Assembly (NCBI GenBank): GCA_050330205.1
Contig: JBHJOA010000048.1
Span: 62,001-126,000, forward strand
DNA: 64,000 bases
Direction of reading: 5' to 3'
Source: Pelagibius sp050330205
GTDB lineage: Bacteria > Pseudomonadota > Alphaproteobacteria > Kiloniellales > Kiloniellaceae
Below, piece by piece: positions 53,037-63,426 of this stretch (positions are counted from its first letter, which is position 1; each line of letters begins with the position of its first letter). The translations under genes were made by a program, and so were the position numbers. The notes under the pieces are model-generated. The model did no database searches and was not told the DNA's origin. It saw only the letters and a list, made by a program, of their open reading frames with translations.

Positions 53037-53804
53037 TCAGCACGCCCGGCGGCGGACCTTGAAGCGCTTGTAGGCGACCGGCAGCAGCGACAGCAGCGAC
53101 AGGCCGACGAGACCGGCGACAATCTGCGGTGTCAGCACGCTTTGCACGGTGAAGACGCCGCCCTGGTCGAAGACCGAGCCGAGGCCGGCGCCGGCCAGGA
53201 CGAAGACCAGAGTCCCCGGAATGATGCCGATGAAGGTACCGAAAACGTAGGTCGCAAGCGGGACACCCAGAAATGCCGGCACCAGGTTCACCACGAAAAA
53301 CGGAAACAGCGGGATGAGGCGCAGCACCAGCATGTAGCTGAGGGCGTTTTCGCGGAAGCCGGCCTCCATGCGCTGCACGAAGGGGCCGGCCCTGGCGCGG
53401 AACAGGTCGCCCAGCGAGCCGCGGGCGACGATGAAGATCGCCGTGGCCCCCAGGGTGGCGGCGACGACGACGTAGAGGAGGCCGAGGGCAACGCCGAAGA
53501 GGAATCCTCCGGCGACGGTCAGGACAAGGCCGCCGGGCAGCGAAAGGGCGGTGGAAAGGGCATAGAGCGCCATGAACGCGAGCGCAGCGGCGACCGCATG
53601 CTCGTCGACGAAGGCGCTCAGCAGGCTGCGGTGCCGGCGCAGGGTCTCGATGTCGAGATGCTCGTGAAGGCCGGACCCCAGGGCGGCGGCAAGGACCGCC
53701 AGCAGGACGGCGACCGGCAGCAACCGGCGTGGCCACGACCGCCCGGTGCCGGTCAAGGACGCGGCATCGCAGGCGGCCTCGGCCGGGCTCCGTCTATCCG
53801 CCAT
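53037..53804 (-). CDS. TVP38/TMEM64 (DedA-superfamily) membrane protein, second copy
   Basis: Membrane protein of 255 residues with a VTT domain, clearly a paralogue of that at 17653-18435. The conserved core reads ALSLPGGLVLTVAGGFLFGV, then LFPFFVVNLVPAFLGVPLAT and GIIPGTLVFVLAGAGLG. The ATG lies one base after the stop of the flavoprotein gene, so translation is coupled. Such pairs of a disulfide oxidoreductase with a TVP38 protein recur in bacteria, and a functional partnership in the membrane is likely but unproven. Confidence 0.88.
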   Translation of the reverse strand: MADRRSPAEAACDAASLTGTGRSWPRRLLPVAVLLAVLAAALGSGLHEHLDIETLRRHRSLLSAFVDEHAVAAALAFMALYALSTALSLPGGLVLTVAGGFLFGVALGLLYVVVAATLGATAIFIVARGSLGDLFRARAGPFVQRMEAGFRENALSYMLVLRLIPLFPFFVVNLVPAFLGVPLATYVFGTFIGIIPGTLVFVLAGAGLGSVFDQGGVFTVQSVLTPQIVAGLVGLSLLSLLPVAYKRFKVRRRAC

Positions 53805-53805
53805 C

Positions 53806-55248
53806 TTAGCCAAGCCGCTGCAGGAAGCGGACGAGCCTCCTGGTTCCCTTACCGAACAGCGTCGGGCTGAAGTAGCTGCCGGCGACCCGCTTGCTGACCT
53901 CGCCCAAGGTCGGATAGGGCGCGATCATGCCGGCCAGGGCGCCGATCTTCAGGCCCTGGCCGATGGCCAGTACCCAGGGCTGCAGCAGTTCGCCGGCATG
54001 GCGGCCGACGATGGAGGCGCCGAGGATGCGGCCGCGCGCGCCGACCACCACCTTGACCAGGCCGTCGGTGGCGCGCTCGGCCTGGGCACGGTCGTTCTCC
54101 GCGAAGCTCCAGGTCAGCACCCTGATGCCGGCGCCGTGCTTCTCGCGCGCCTGGGCCTCCGTCAGGCCGACATGGGCGATCTCGGGATCGGTGAAGGTCA
54201 CCCACGGCAGCGCCGCGTAGTTCACCCTGGCCGGCAGCCTGAAGAGAGCATTGCGGATGACAATGCCGGCATGATAGCTCGCGAGATGAGTGAACTGGTA
54301 GGCTCCGAGGCCGTCGACCGCGGCGACGTCTCCCACGGCGAAGATGCGCTTGTTGCTGCTGCGCAGCCGGGCATCGACCGCAATGCCCGCCGGTGAGTGG
54401 ACGACGCCGGCTGCGTCCAGACCCAGGTCCTCGACATTGGCCTTGCGGCCGGCGGCGACCAGCAGGTGAGAGCCGCTCAGGGTGCGTGTCGTGCCGCTTT
54501 CTTCCAGGGTGACGGCGACGGCATTGCCGTCTCGCGCCACCGCCTTGATGGCGATGCCCTCGTGGATCTCCACGCCGTCATCCGCCATCTGGCGCCGCGC
54601 GACCTCCGTAACCTCGGGATCGTCCTTGCCGAGCACCTTGGACATTTCCAGCAGGGAGACCCGCGCGCCGAGCCGGCGCTGAGCCTGCGCCAGTTCCGCG
54701 CCGACCGGCCCGCCGCCGATGACGATCAGGTGCGTCGGCCGCTCGGTCAGGTCGAAGATCGTCTCATTGGTGAGGAACGGGACAGACTCGAGCCCGGGGA
54801 TCGGCGGCACTGCCGGCGACGATCCCGTGGCAACAACGAAACGCCGCGCCTTCACGGTGGTCTCGCCTGCCACCAGCTCCCGCGGCCCGGTAAAGCGAGC
54901 CGGCGCCTGGATCACCGTGACGCCGAGGCCCTCGAAGCGCTCGACCGAATCGTGCGGCTCAATGGCCGCGATGACACCGCGCAGATGATCGCGCACGGCC
55001 GCGAAGTCGATTTCCGGCTCGTGGCCGTTGACGCCGAACCGGCCGGCGCGGCGGACTTCCTCGGCCGCCGTCGCCGCGGCGATCAGGGACTTCGAAGGCA
55101 CGCAGCCGTAGTTGAGGCAGTCGCCGCCCATCCTGCCCTTTTCGACCAGCACCACCCGCGCGCCCATCTGGGCGGCGCCGGCCGCCACCGTCAGCCCGCC
55201 CGAGCCGCCGCCGACGACACAGAGGTCGGTCTCGATGTTCTTCGCCAT
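53806..55248 (-). CDS. FAD-dependent pyridine nucleotide-disulfide oxidoreductase (MerA/Lpd-like)
   Basis: Flavoprotein of 480 residues. FAD is bound at VVGGGSGGLTVAAGAA (11-26); the redox disulfide is Cys44/Cys49 in GGDCLNYGCVPSK; NAD(P) is bound at VIGGGPVGAELAQAQRRLG. The second FAD motif is RIFAVGDVAA. The C-terminal catalytic dyad of lipoamide dehydrogenase (HPTxxE) is changed to YPTLGE, and the MerA C-terminal Cys pair and N-terminal heavy-metal domain are absent. It is therefore neither a standard Lpd nor a standard mercuric reductase. Coupled to the TVP38 gene that follows. Confidence 0.88.
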   Translation of the reverse strand: MAKNIETDLCVVGGGSGGLTVAAGAAQMGARVVLVEKGRMGGDCLNYGCVPSKSLIAAATAAEEVRRAGRFGVNGHEPEIDFAAVRDHLRGVIAAIEPHDSVERFEGLGVTVIQAPARFTGPRELVAGETTVKARRFVVATGSSPAVPPIPGLESVPFLTNETIFDLTERPTHLIVIGGGPVGAELAQAQRRLGARVSLLEMSKVLGKDDPEVTEVARRQMADDGVEIHEGIAIKAVARDGNAVAVTLEESGTTRTLSGSHLLVAAGRKANVEDLGLDAAGVVHSPAGIAVDARLRSSNKRIFAVGDVAAVDGLGAYQFTHLASYHAGIVIRNALFRLPARVNYAALPWVTFTDPEIAHVGLTEAQAREKHGAGIRVLTWSFAENDRAQAERATDGLVKVVVGARGRILGASIVGRHAGELLQPWVLAIGQGLKIGALAGMIAPYPTLGEVSKRVAGSYFSPTLFGKGTRRLVRFLQRLG

Positions 55249-55557
55249 GCCCGCTTCCTCAGCCTACGTTCGGCAACCACGCCTTGCCACCATACCCGAC
55301 TCGGCCGAGACCGGGTCATCGCCGTAGGGTTCAGGTAAGCGCCCCGGAATGCAACTAAAGGCCTTTCACAGCGTTGTGACAGGCCGTGAAATCGCTTTTC
55401 GAGGAGCACCTGACTCCCCGGGAACCTATCGAATTCACGTAGGGTTCTTAATGTTTTACAGCCCCGCGGCGGCAATGACACAATCCCGAAACTGCGGTCG
55501 GCCGACCCAACAACCGCCTGGAGAAGTCAGATCGTCGCGGTAACCTTAGACCAGATC
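55249..55557. other. Divergent intergenic region with a hairpin
   Basis: Between the leftward flavoprotein gene and the rightward SLC13-type gene. GGCCTTTCAC (55360-55369) and GTGACAGGCC (55376-55385) pair with one mismatch around AGCGTT and may be an operator. A strong Shine-Dalgarno sequence, GGAGAAG (55520-55526), lies near the right end, 31 bases before the first conventional start codon. Confidence 0.5.
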
Positions 55558-57315
55558 GTGATTTTCGCCATCCTTCTGGCGCTTATCGTCCTGCTGGTCT
55601 GGGGCCGCTGGCGCTATGACGTGGTGGCCTTCGCCTGCCTGATGACGGCCGTGGCTGCCGGCCTCGTGGCGCCGGGTCAGGCCTTCGACGGCTTCGGTCA
55701 TCCGGCCACCATCACTGTCGCCGCCGTCCTGGTCCTCAGCCGCGTGATCGCCGGCACCGGCGCCGTCGACCGCCTGACGCAGATGGTGCGTCCCGCCGCC
55801 AAACACACCACCACACACGTCGGCGCCCTGTCCGCTATCGGCGCGGCCATGTCGGCGGTGATGAACAACGTCGGCGCGCTGGGTGTCCTCATGCCGATCG
55901 CCCTGCAGTCGGCCCGCAAGGCCATGCACTCGCCCAGCGTGCTGCTGATGCCGCTGTCCTACGCTTCCATGCTGGGCGGCTTGATCACGCTGATCGGCAC
56001 GCCGCCCAACATCATCGTCGCCAGCTACCGCGGCCAGTTGACGGGCAGCAATTTCGGCATGTTCGACTTCACGCCGGTCGGCCTCGCGGTTGCCGTCGCC
56101 GGCGTTCTGTACGTGACGCTGGTCGGCTGGCGACTGGTGCCGCTGCGCGAAGGCGCGCGCCCCAAGGGGGAACTCTTCGATATTGAGAACTACGTGACCG
56201 AAGTGACGGTGCCGGACGACAACCCGCACATCGGTAAGACCTTGCGCGAAATCGACGAACTGGCCAAGGACATCGACGTCGTCATCATGGACCAGATTCG
56301 CAACGACCGCGCATTCCCTCCGTCTACCCGCAAGGAGTTGCGCGCCGGAGACGTGCTGAAAATCGAGGCGTCACCCGAGGAAATCGACAAGTTCGTCAGC
56401 AAGCTGAAGCTGGAGATCGGCGACGAAGCAAGCGGGATCAGCCCGCGCGAGATGTCGGAGGACGCCACGCTGATGGAGGCGGTGGTGACGCCCGGCTCGC
56501 GCCTGGACGGCCGCCTCGTCGGCTCGCTCCGGCTCTTCGCCCTGCGCGGCATCACTCTGTTGGGCGTCTCGCGCCAGGGCCAGCGATACCATGGACGCCT
56601 GCGATCCTTCCGCATCCGTCCCGGCGATGTGCTGCTGCTGCATGGAGAGACCGATCAGCTCGCCGATCTGGTACCGGCCCTCGGCTGCCTGCCGCTCGCC
56701 GAGCGCGAGATGCACTTCGGCAAACGCAACAAGGGGCCGGCGGTGATCGCCGTCTTCGCCGCCGCCATCGCGGCGGCCAGCTTCGGACTGGTACCGATCC
56801 ACATCGCCTTCGGCATCGCCATCGTCGTGATGGTGGTCGGCGACATGATGAACGTGCGCGAACTCTACGACGGTATCGACTGGTCGGTCATCGTTCTGCT
56901 CGGCTCGCTCATTCCCATCGGCGGCGCCTTGCAGAGCACCGGTGCGACCGCCCTGATCGCCAGCGGCTTGGTGGACCTGACCAGTGGGTTGCCCGCCTAT
57001 GCGGTACTGATCGTGCTGATGGTGGCGACCATGACCCTGTCGGACCTGCTCAACAACGCCGCGACGGCGGTGGTCATGGCACCGATCGCCGCCACCGTCG
57101 CCGATCGCCTGGACGTCAATCCCGACCCCTTCCTGATGGCGATCGCCGTAGCTGCCTCCTGCGCCTTCCTGACCCCCATCGGGCATCAGAACAATGCCCT
57201 CATCCTGGGGCCCGGGGGCTACCGCTTCGGGGACTACTGGCCGATGGGCCTGCCGCTGGAGGTCATCGTCATCGCCGTCTCGGTGCCGACGATCCTGCTG
57301 GTCTGGCCGCTCTGA
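55558..57315 (+). CDS. SLC13-family permease with two TrkA-C domains
   Basis: Ion-coupled transporter of the DASS/CitMHS-like group, 585 residues. Two membrane halves flank a cytoplasmic part with two TrkA-C (RCK-C) domains, at about 205-285 and 300-375, each ending in a RPGD-type turn (ELRAGDVLKIEA, FRIRPGDVLLLHG). The substrate helices have GTPPNIIVASYRG and FLTPIGHQNNALILGPGGYR with the SNT-like turns of the family. The GTG start leaves the first helix almost without leader; the open frame continues upstream (TLDQI) to a strong ribosome site, so a non-standard start is possible. Substrate unknown; dicarboxylates or sulfate are typical. Confidence 0.87.
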   Translation: MIFAILLALIVLLVWGRWRYDVVAFACLMTAVAAGLVAPGQAFDGFGHPATITVAAVLVLSRVIAGTGAVDRLTQMVRPAAKHTTTHVGALSAIGAAMSAVMNNVGALGVLMPIALQSARKAMHSPSVLLMPLSYASMLGGLITLIGTPPNIIVASYRGQLTGSNFGMFDFTPVGLAVAVAGVLYVTLVGWRLVPLREGARPKGELFDIENYVTEVTVPDDNPHIGKTLREIDELAKDIDVVIMDQIRNDRAFPPSTRKELRAGDVLKIEASPEEIDKFVSKLKLEIGDEASGISPREMSEDATLMEAVVTPGSRLDGRLVGSLRLFALRGITLLGVSRQGQRYHGRLRSFRIRPGDVLLLHGETDQLADLVPALGCLPLAEREMHFGKRNKGPAVIAVFAAAIAAASFGLVPIHIAFGIAIVVMVVGDMMNVRELYDGIDWSVIVLLGSLIPIGGALQSTGATALIASGLVDLTSGLPAYAVLIVLMVATMTLSDLLNNAATAVVMAPIAATVADRLDVNPDPFLMAIAVAASCAFLTPIGHQNNALILGPGGYRFGDYWPMGLPLEVIVIAVSVPTILLVWPL

Positions 57316-57405
57316 GGCGACTTCCCTTTGCGGCTGGGCGTCGCGCGAACCCGGCGGATGCCCCCGCCCGGGGAGGCCGCCGATCCGGGTCCGCGTGAAT
57401 GCGCG

Positions 57406-58296
57406 CTACGCAATCAAGTGCCTGTTGAACCAGTCGAGCGTGCGGGTCCAGGCGAGTTCGGCCGCCGCCTCGTCGTACCTCGGCGTCGAGTCGTTGTGAA
57501 ACCCGTGGTTCACATCGGGATAGATGTGCGCCTCGTAGACCTTGCCGTGCTCCTGCAACGCCGCTTCGTACTCCGGCCAGCCCTCGTTGATGCGCTCGTC
57601 CAGCCCGGCGTAGTGCAGCAGCAGCGGCGCCTGGATGCGTGGCACGTCCGAAGCGGCGGCCTGGCGGCCGTAGAAGGGCACCGAAGCCGAGAGTTCCGGA
57701 TAGGCCACGGCCAGGGCGTTGCAGACACCGCCGCCGTAGCAGAAGCCGACAGCGCCGACCCTACCGGTCGAATCGTCGCGCCCATGCAGGTGCTCGAACC
57801 CGGCAAAGAAGTCGTTCATCAGCTTCTCGGAGTCGACGGTGCGTTGCAGCTCGCGGCCCTCGTTGTCGTTGCCGGGATAGCCGCCGACGGACGTCAGGCC
57901 GTCCGGTGCCAGGGCCATGAAACCGGCCTTGGCGACGCGGCGCGCGACGTCCTCGATGTAGGGATTGAGGCCGCGGTTCTCGTGAACGACCAGGACGGCC
58001 GGTAGCCGGCCCTCCGCTCCGGCCGGCCTCACCAGGTAGCCGCGCACCTCGCCATGGCCGTTGGGCGAGGGATAGGTAATGTACTGCGGCACGATCTCCG
58101 GATCGTTGAAAGAGACCTGCTCGGCCAGCGCATAGTCCGGACTCAAGAGTCCCAGCAAGCCGGCGGCGGTGACGCCGCCGACGGCGAACTTCGCCGAGCG
58201 GTCGAGAAACTCCCGCTTGGTGATCATGCCGTGCACGTAGAAGTCATAGAGGTCCAGAAGCTCCTGATCGAAGTCCTTTGCGGTCAGGCGTTCCAT
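57406..58296 (-). CDS. Dienelactone hydrolase family protein
   Basis: Alpha/beta hydrolase of 296 residues. The nucleophile is Cys in GFCYGGG, with Asp in HYAGLDERIN and His in NHGFHND completing the triad. The N-terminus resembles a twin-arginine signal in layout (TKREFLDRSAKFAVGGVTAA, then GLLGLL) but has KR rather than RR, so export is uncertain. GGAGG precedes the ATG. The best-known members open dienelactone in chlorocatechol breakdown, but no such pathway is nearby. Confidence 0.87.
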   Translation of the reverse strand: MERLTAKDFDQELLDLYDFYVHGMITKREFLDRSAKFAVGGVTAAGLLGLLSPDYALAEQVSFNDPEIVPQYITYPSPNGHGEVRGYLVRPAGAEGRLPAVLVVHENRGLNPYIEDVARRVAKAGFMALAPDGLTSVGGYPGNDNEGRELQRTVDSEKLMNDFFAGFEHLHGRDDSTGRVGAVGFCYGGGVCNALAVAYPELSASVPFYGRQAAASDVPRIQAPLLLHYAGLDERINEGWPEYEAALQEHGKVYEAHIYPDVNHGFHNDSTPRYDEAAAELAWTRTLDWFNRHLIA

Positions 58297-58632
58297 GAAG
58301 CGATTCCTCCCTGGTCCTGGTTCGATCGACAATGACGTGAGCGGCTTGAGGTGAGCATCCTAGCACGAACTCGGCCGGCAGTGCAGATCGCTATTTCGTG
58401 AGCCGACCACGCTCGCGGTCGCGGAAAAGCTTCTCGGAGTGCAGGTAGAGCTTGTCCCCGCCTCGCTCGTTATTTCTTGGCGTGTGCAACTCTGTGTGGG
58501 TGTGGCGGCGGATTGGCGCGCCGCGCGCCTGTCGGGGCCGTTGGGGGTCCTGGTGGGCGATCTCGATGCAGGGCGGCGGCACCTGGGCTGCCGTCATGCT
58601 GCAGTCGACTTAGAGACTTTCCCGGCTGCCTG
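58297..58632. other. 336-base intergenic region
   Basis: Lies between the hydrolase start and the end of the histidine kinase gene, both leftward. It holds a 68-codon leftward frame (58391-58597) with no ribosome site and no recognisable domain, which I do not call. No terminator with a T run was seen. Confidence 0.45.
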
Positions 58633-60654
<2,022 letters not shown>

Positions 60655-61048
60655 AGGCCGGATTTCTCCCCAAACGCACTGTGGCAGGGTCCGATTTCAT
60701 CAGATAACGGTTAAAAGACGTTGAAGATTAACGCTTTCTTGAGCCCGTCACCGGAGCGGGCGCCGGCTGTCCGGCAGGGGTCCAAGGCTGGAGGCATGCA
60801 GGCAACGACCGCGCGGGCCGGCGACCCAGGAGGGGGCTCGCCGAGCAGCGGCAGGGGGGCCGGCGCCTCGCAGGGCAGGCGCTGCGTCCCGGCCAGCCCC
60901 TGGTCCTGCAGAGAGTTGACGTGTACGGCCGCGCTGTCCTCCGGCACGGCAGGCCTGACGGCGATCTCCATAGATTTCTTTCGCGCCTTCGGGATGCGTG
61001 GCGGGATGGGTCAACGCTTCGATTGTCGCAGGCTGAGAAGTGCCGCGA
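60655..61048. other. 394-base region without a convincing gene
   Basis: Between the kinase start and the end of the Rid-family gene. A leftward frame at 60711-60971 starts MEIAVRPAVPEDSAAVH, which resembles the first strand-helix of a GNAT acetyltransferase, but the next 65 residues are Pro/Ala-rich with no GNAT feature. It may be a decayed remnant or chance. Confidence 0.4.
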
Positions 61049-61435
61049 TCACGCCACGGCGATGACCTCGATCTCGACCAGCCAGTCGCTGACCAGGGTC
61101 TGCACGACGATGGCCGTGGTCGGGATGCTTCTGCCGCCGAGGGCGTCGTTGCGAGCGGCCGCGTTGGCCTCCGCATAGGCCGGATCGGTGAGGTAGCTGG
61201 TCAGCCGCACGATATTGTCGACGCTCATCTCGGCGCTGGCGAGGATGGTTCGGATGTTCGACCAGATGAGGTCGAGCTGCTGCTCCAGCGACTTGCCGGG
61301 ATTGCCCTCGGCGTCGAGCCCCATGGTGCCGGCGACGAACAGCAGACGCTCGGCGCCGCGCACCTCCAGGGCATGCACGTAGTCGCCGCTGGCCGGATAG
61401 ATCCCCGCAGTCGGGTTGTGGACGATGGTCCTCAT
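61049..61435 (-). CDS. Rid-family (YjgF/YER057c/UK114) protein
   Basis: Small trimeric-fold protein of 128 residues. Family marks are LLFVAGTMGLDAEGNPGKSL, then EQQLDLIWSNIRTILASAEM and the C-terminal VEIEVIAVA. Classical RidA enzymes hydrolyse enamine/imine intermediates using an arginine in the PxR stretch before the last strands; here that stretch reads IPTTAIVV, so the arginine is missing. It is therefore likely one of the Rid subfamilies without RidA activity. Its ATG overlaps the stop of the deaminase gene. Confidence 0.87.
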   Translation of the reverse strand: MRTIVHNPTAGIYPASGDYVHALEVRGAERLLFVAGTMGLDAEGNPGKSLEQQLDLIWSNIRTILASAEMSVDNIVRLTSYLTDPAYAEANAAARNDALGGRSIPTTAIVVQTLVSDWLVEIEVIAVA

Positions 61436-62454
61436 GGAGCAACGCTCCGGTCTGCCGACACCACGTAGTCATCCACCTCGGCGAGGTACCTGGCCTTGGT
61501 TTCCGCGTCCAGGAACGACGCCTCGAAGGAGTTGCGGGCGATCAGCGCGAGTTCGGCGTCGGTCAGGCCGAGCGCCTGGCGCACCGCGATATAGTTGTCG
61601 TTCATGTAGCCGCCGAAGTAGGCGGGGTCGTCGGAGTTCACGGTGACCATGAGATCGCGGTCCAGCATCATCTTCAGCGGATGCGCCGTCATGTCGTCGA
61701 AGACGCAGAGCCGGATGTTGGAAAGCGGGCAGACGGTGAGCGGCAGCCGCCGGCGCGCCAGCTCCAGCACCAGGTCCGGGTCCTCCAGCGCGCGCACGCC
61801 GTGGTCGATCCGCTCTACCTTCAGGTCGTCCATGGCCGACCGGATGTAGGCCGGCGGCCCCTCCTCGCCGGCATGGGCCACCGCGCGGAAGCCTTCCGCC
61901 CGCGCCCTGTCGAAGACCTCCTTGAACTTCTCCGGCGGATGGCCCTGCTCCGAGGAATCGAGGCCAACGCCGACGATACGGTCCCGGTAAGGCAGCGCCT
62001 GCTCCAGCGTCTGCATGGCCGCCTCGGCGGAGAGGTGGCGCAGGAAGCAGAGGATGATACCGGAGGTGATGCCGAGTTCCCGCGCGCCGTCGGCCAGCGC
62101 CCTGTCGATGCCGTCGAGAACCGTCTCGAAGGCGACGCCGCGTTCGGTATGGCCCTGGGGGTCGAAGAAGATCTCCGTGTGGCGCAGGTTGTCCCGCGCG
62201 ACGCGGCGCAGGTAGGCCAGCGTCAGGTCGTAGAAGTCCTGCTCGCTGCGCAGCACCGACATGCCCTGGTAGTAGAGGTCGAGGAAATCCTGCAGGTCGG
62301 TGAAGTTGTAGGCGGCGCGCACCGCCTCGACGTCGGTATAGGGCAGCGGCACGCCGTTGCGCGCGGCCAGATGCAGCATCATCTCCGGCTCCAGAGTGCC
62401 CTCGATATGCAGGTGCAACTCGGCTTTTGGCAGGCCGGCGATGAAGTCGGTCAC
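61432..62454 (-). CDS. Adenine deaminase-like protein (adenosine deaminase family)
   Basis: Zinc amidohydrolase of 340 residues. Metal and catalytic motifs are KAELHLHIEGTLEPE (His14, His16), VAHAGEEGPP, RIDHGVRALEDPDL and NSDDPAYFGGY. The EGTLEPE form and TFFDPQ-like HTEIFFDPQGHTERG match the adenine deaminase branch (yeast Aah1, Pseudomonas homologue) rather than adenosine deaminase. Adenine to hypoxanthine plus ammonia is the best prediction. The GTG start has GAGGAG upstream. Lies between an SDR gene and a Rid-family gene in one operon. Confidence 0.87.
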   Translation of the reverse strand: MTDFIAGLPKAELHLHIEGTLEPEMMLHLAARNGVPLPYTDVEAVRAAYNFTDLQDFLDLYYQGMSVLRSEQDFYDLTLAYLRRVARDNLRHTEIFFDPQGHTERGVAFETVLDGIDRALADGARELGITSGIILCFLRHLSAEAAMQTLEQALPYRDRIVGVGLDSSEQGHPPEKFKEVFDRARAEGFRAVAHAGEEGPPAYIRSAMDDLKVERIDHGVRALEDPDLVLELARRRLPLTVCPLSNIRLCVFDDMTAHPLKMMLDRDLMVTVNSDDPAYFGGYMNDNYIAVRQALGLTDAELALIARNSFEASFLDAETKARYLAEVDDYVVSADRSVAP

Positions 62455-62468
62455 GTCGAAAACTCTCC

Positions 62469-63242
62469 TCAAAGCGCGATGGAATAGCCGCCGTCGACCG
62501 CCAGCGCGGTGCCGGTGATAAAATCCGAGGCGGACGACGAGAGGAACACGGCGACGCCGGCGAAGTCCTCGGGCCGGCCCCAGCGGCCGGCCGGCGTGCG
62601 CGCCAGCACCTTGTCATGCAGGCCATCCACCTCCTCGCGGGCGCGCTGGGTCAGGTCGGTGTCGACCCAGCCGGGCAGAATGCAGTTCACCTGGATGTTG
62701 TCGGCCGCCCAGGCGGCGGCCAGCGACTTGGTGAGCTGTACCACGGCGCCCTTGCTGGCGCCGTAGACGGGGCTCCACGGCGCGCCGAAGATCGACAGCA
62801 TCGAGCCGTTGTTGACGATCTTGCCGCCGCCGGCCTGCTTCATCAGCGGATAGCAGGCCTTGGCACAGAGAAAGGCGGCCGTGAGGTTGGCGTCCATCAC
62901 CTGGTGCCACTCCGCGGCCGTCAGATGCTCCGGGCGCTTGCGGATGTTGATGCCGGCGTTGTTCACCAGGATGTCGAGCCGGCCGAGGCGGTCGGACACC
63001 TGGCCGGGCAGGGCCGCCACGGCGGCCTCCTCGGTCAGGTCGCAGGGCAGGCCGACGGCGCGCACGCCGAGATCCTGCAGCGCCGCGACCGCCGTCGCCA
63101 GCTTTTCGGCATTGCGTCCGACCACGGCAATATCGGCACCGGCGCGGGCCAGGCCGCAGGCCATGCCGAGGCCGATGCCGCCGTTGCCGCCGGTCACCAC
63201 CGCCACCCGGCCGGTGAGGGAAAAGAGACTGTCGCTCGTCAT
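62469..63242 (-). CDS. Short-chain dehydrogenase/reductase (SDR), classical type
   Basis: NAD(P)-dependent oxidoreductase of 257 residues. The cofactor motif is TGGNGGIGLG (about 18-27), the structural motif NNAG near 93, catalytic Ser in NNGSMLSIFG and Tyr-Lys in YGASKGA. WVDTDLTQRAR and FITGTALAVDGGYSIAL complete the fold. It resembles gluconate/2-deoxygluconate or sugar dehydrogenases, but substrate is not fixed. First gene of the SDR-deaminase-Rid operon. Confidence 0.88.
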   Translation of the reverse strand: MTSDSLFSLTGRVAVVTGGNGGIGLGMACGLARAGADIAVVGRNAEKLATAVAALQDLGVRAVGLPCDLTEEAAVAALPGQVSDRLGRLDILVNNAGINIRKRPEHLTAAEWHQVMDANLTAAFLCAKACYPLMKQAGGGKIVNNGSMLSIFGAPWSPVYGASKGAVVQLTKSLAAAWAADNIQVNCILPGWVDTDLTQRAREEVDGLHDKVLARTPAGRWGRPEDFAGVAVFLSSSASDFITGTALAVDGGYSIAL

Positions 63243-63426
63243 GACTCCGCCTGTACCCCATCTGCAGCATCGAGTCCAACCATGCCGACCCTGCGCGGCA
63301 TGCTAATCCGCCGGCGGTAGGTCCTGCACCCCCATTGCGCCACGAGGCGGCGCGAGGATCTTCACACGGCGGCCCCGGCGATACGGTAACATGTCGGGGT
63401 CATCAGGTGGCAGCGGGGAGAGGGCC

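Noticed and set aside
53806..55248. Mercuric reductase or lipoamide dehydrogenase as a specific name
   Set aside because: The C-terminal His-Glu dyad and the MerA-specific cysteine pair are absent, so only the broad family is claimed.
58391..58597. 68-codon leftward frame
   Set aside because: No ribosome site, no domain, and composition like that of chance frames; too weak to call.
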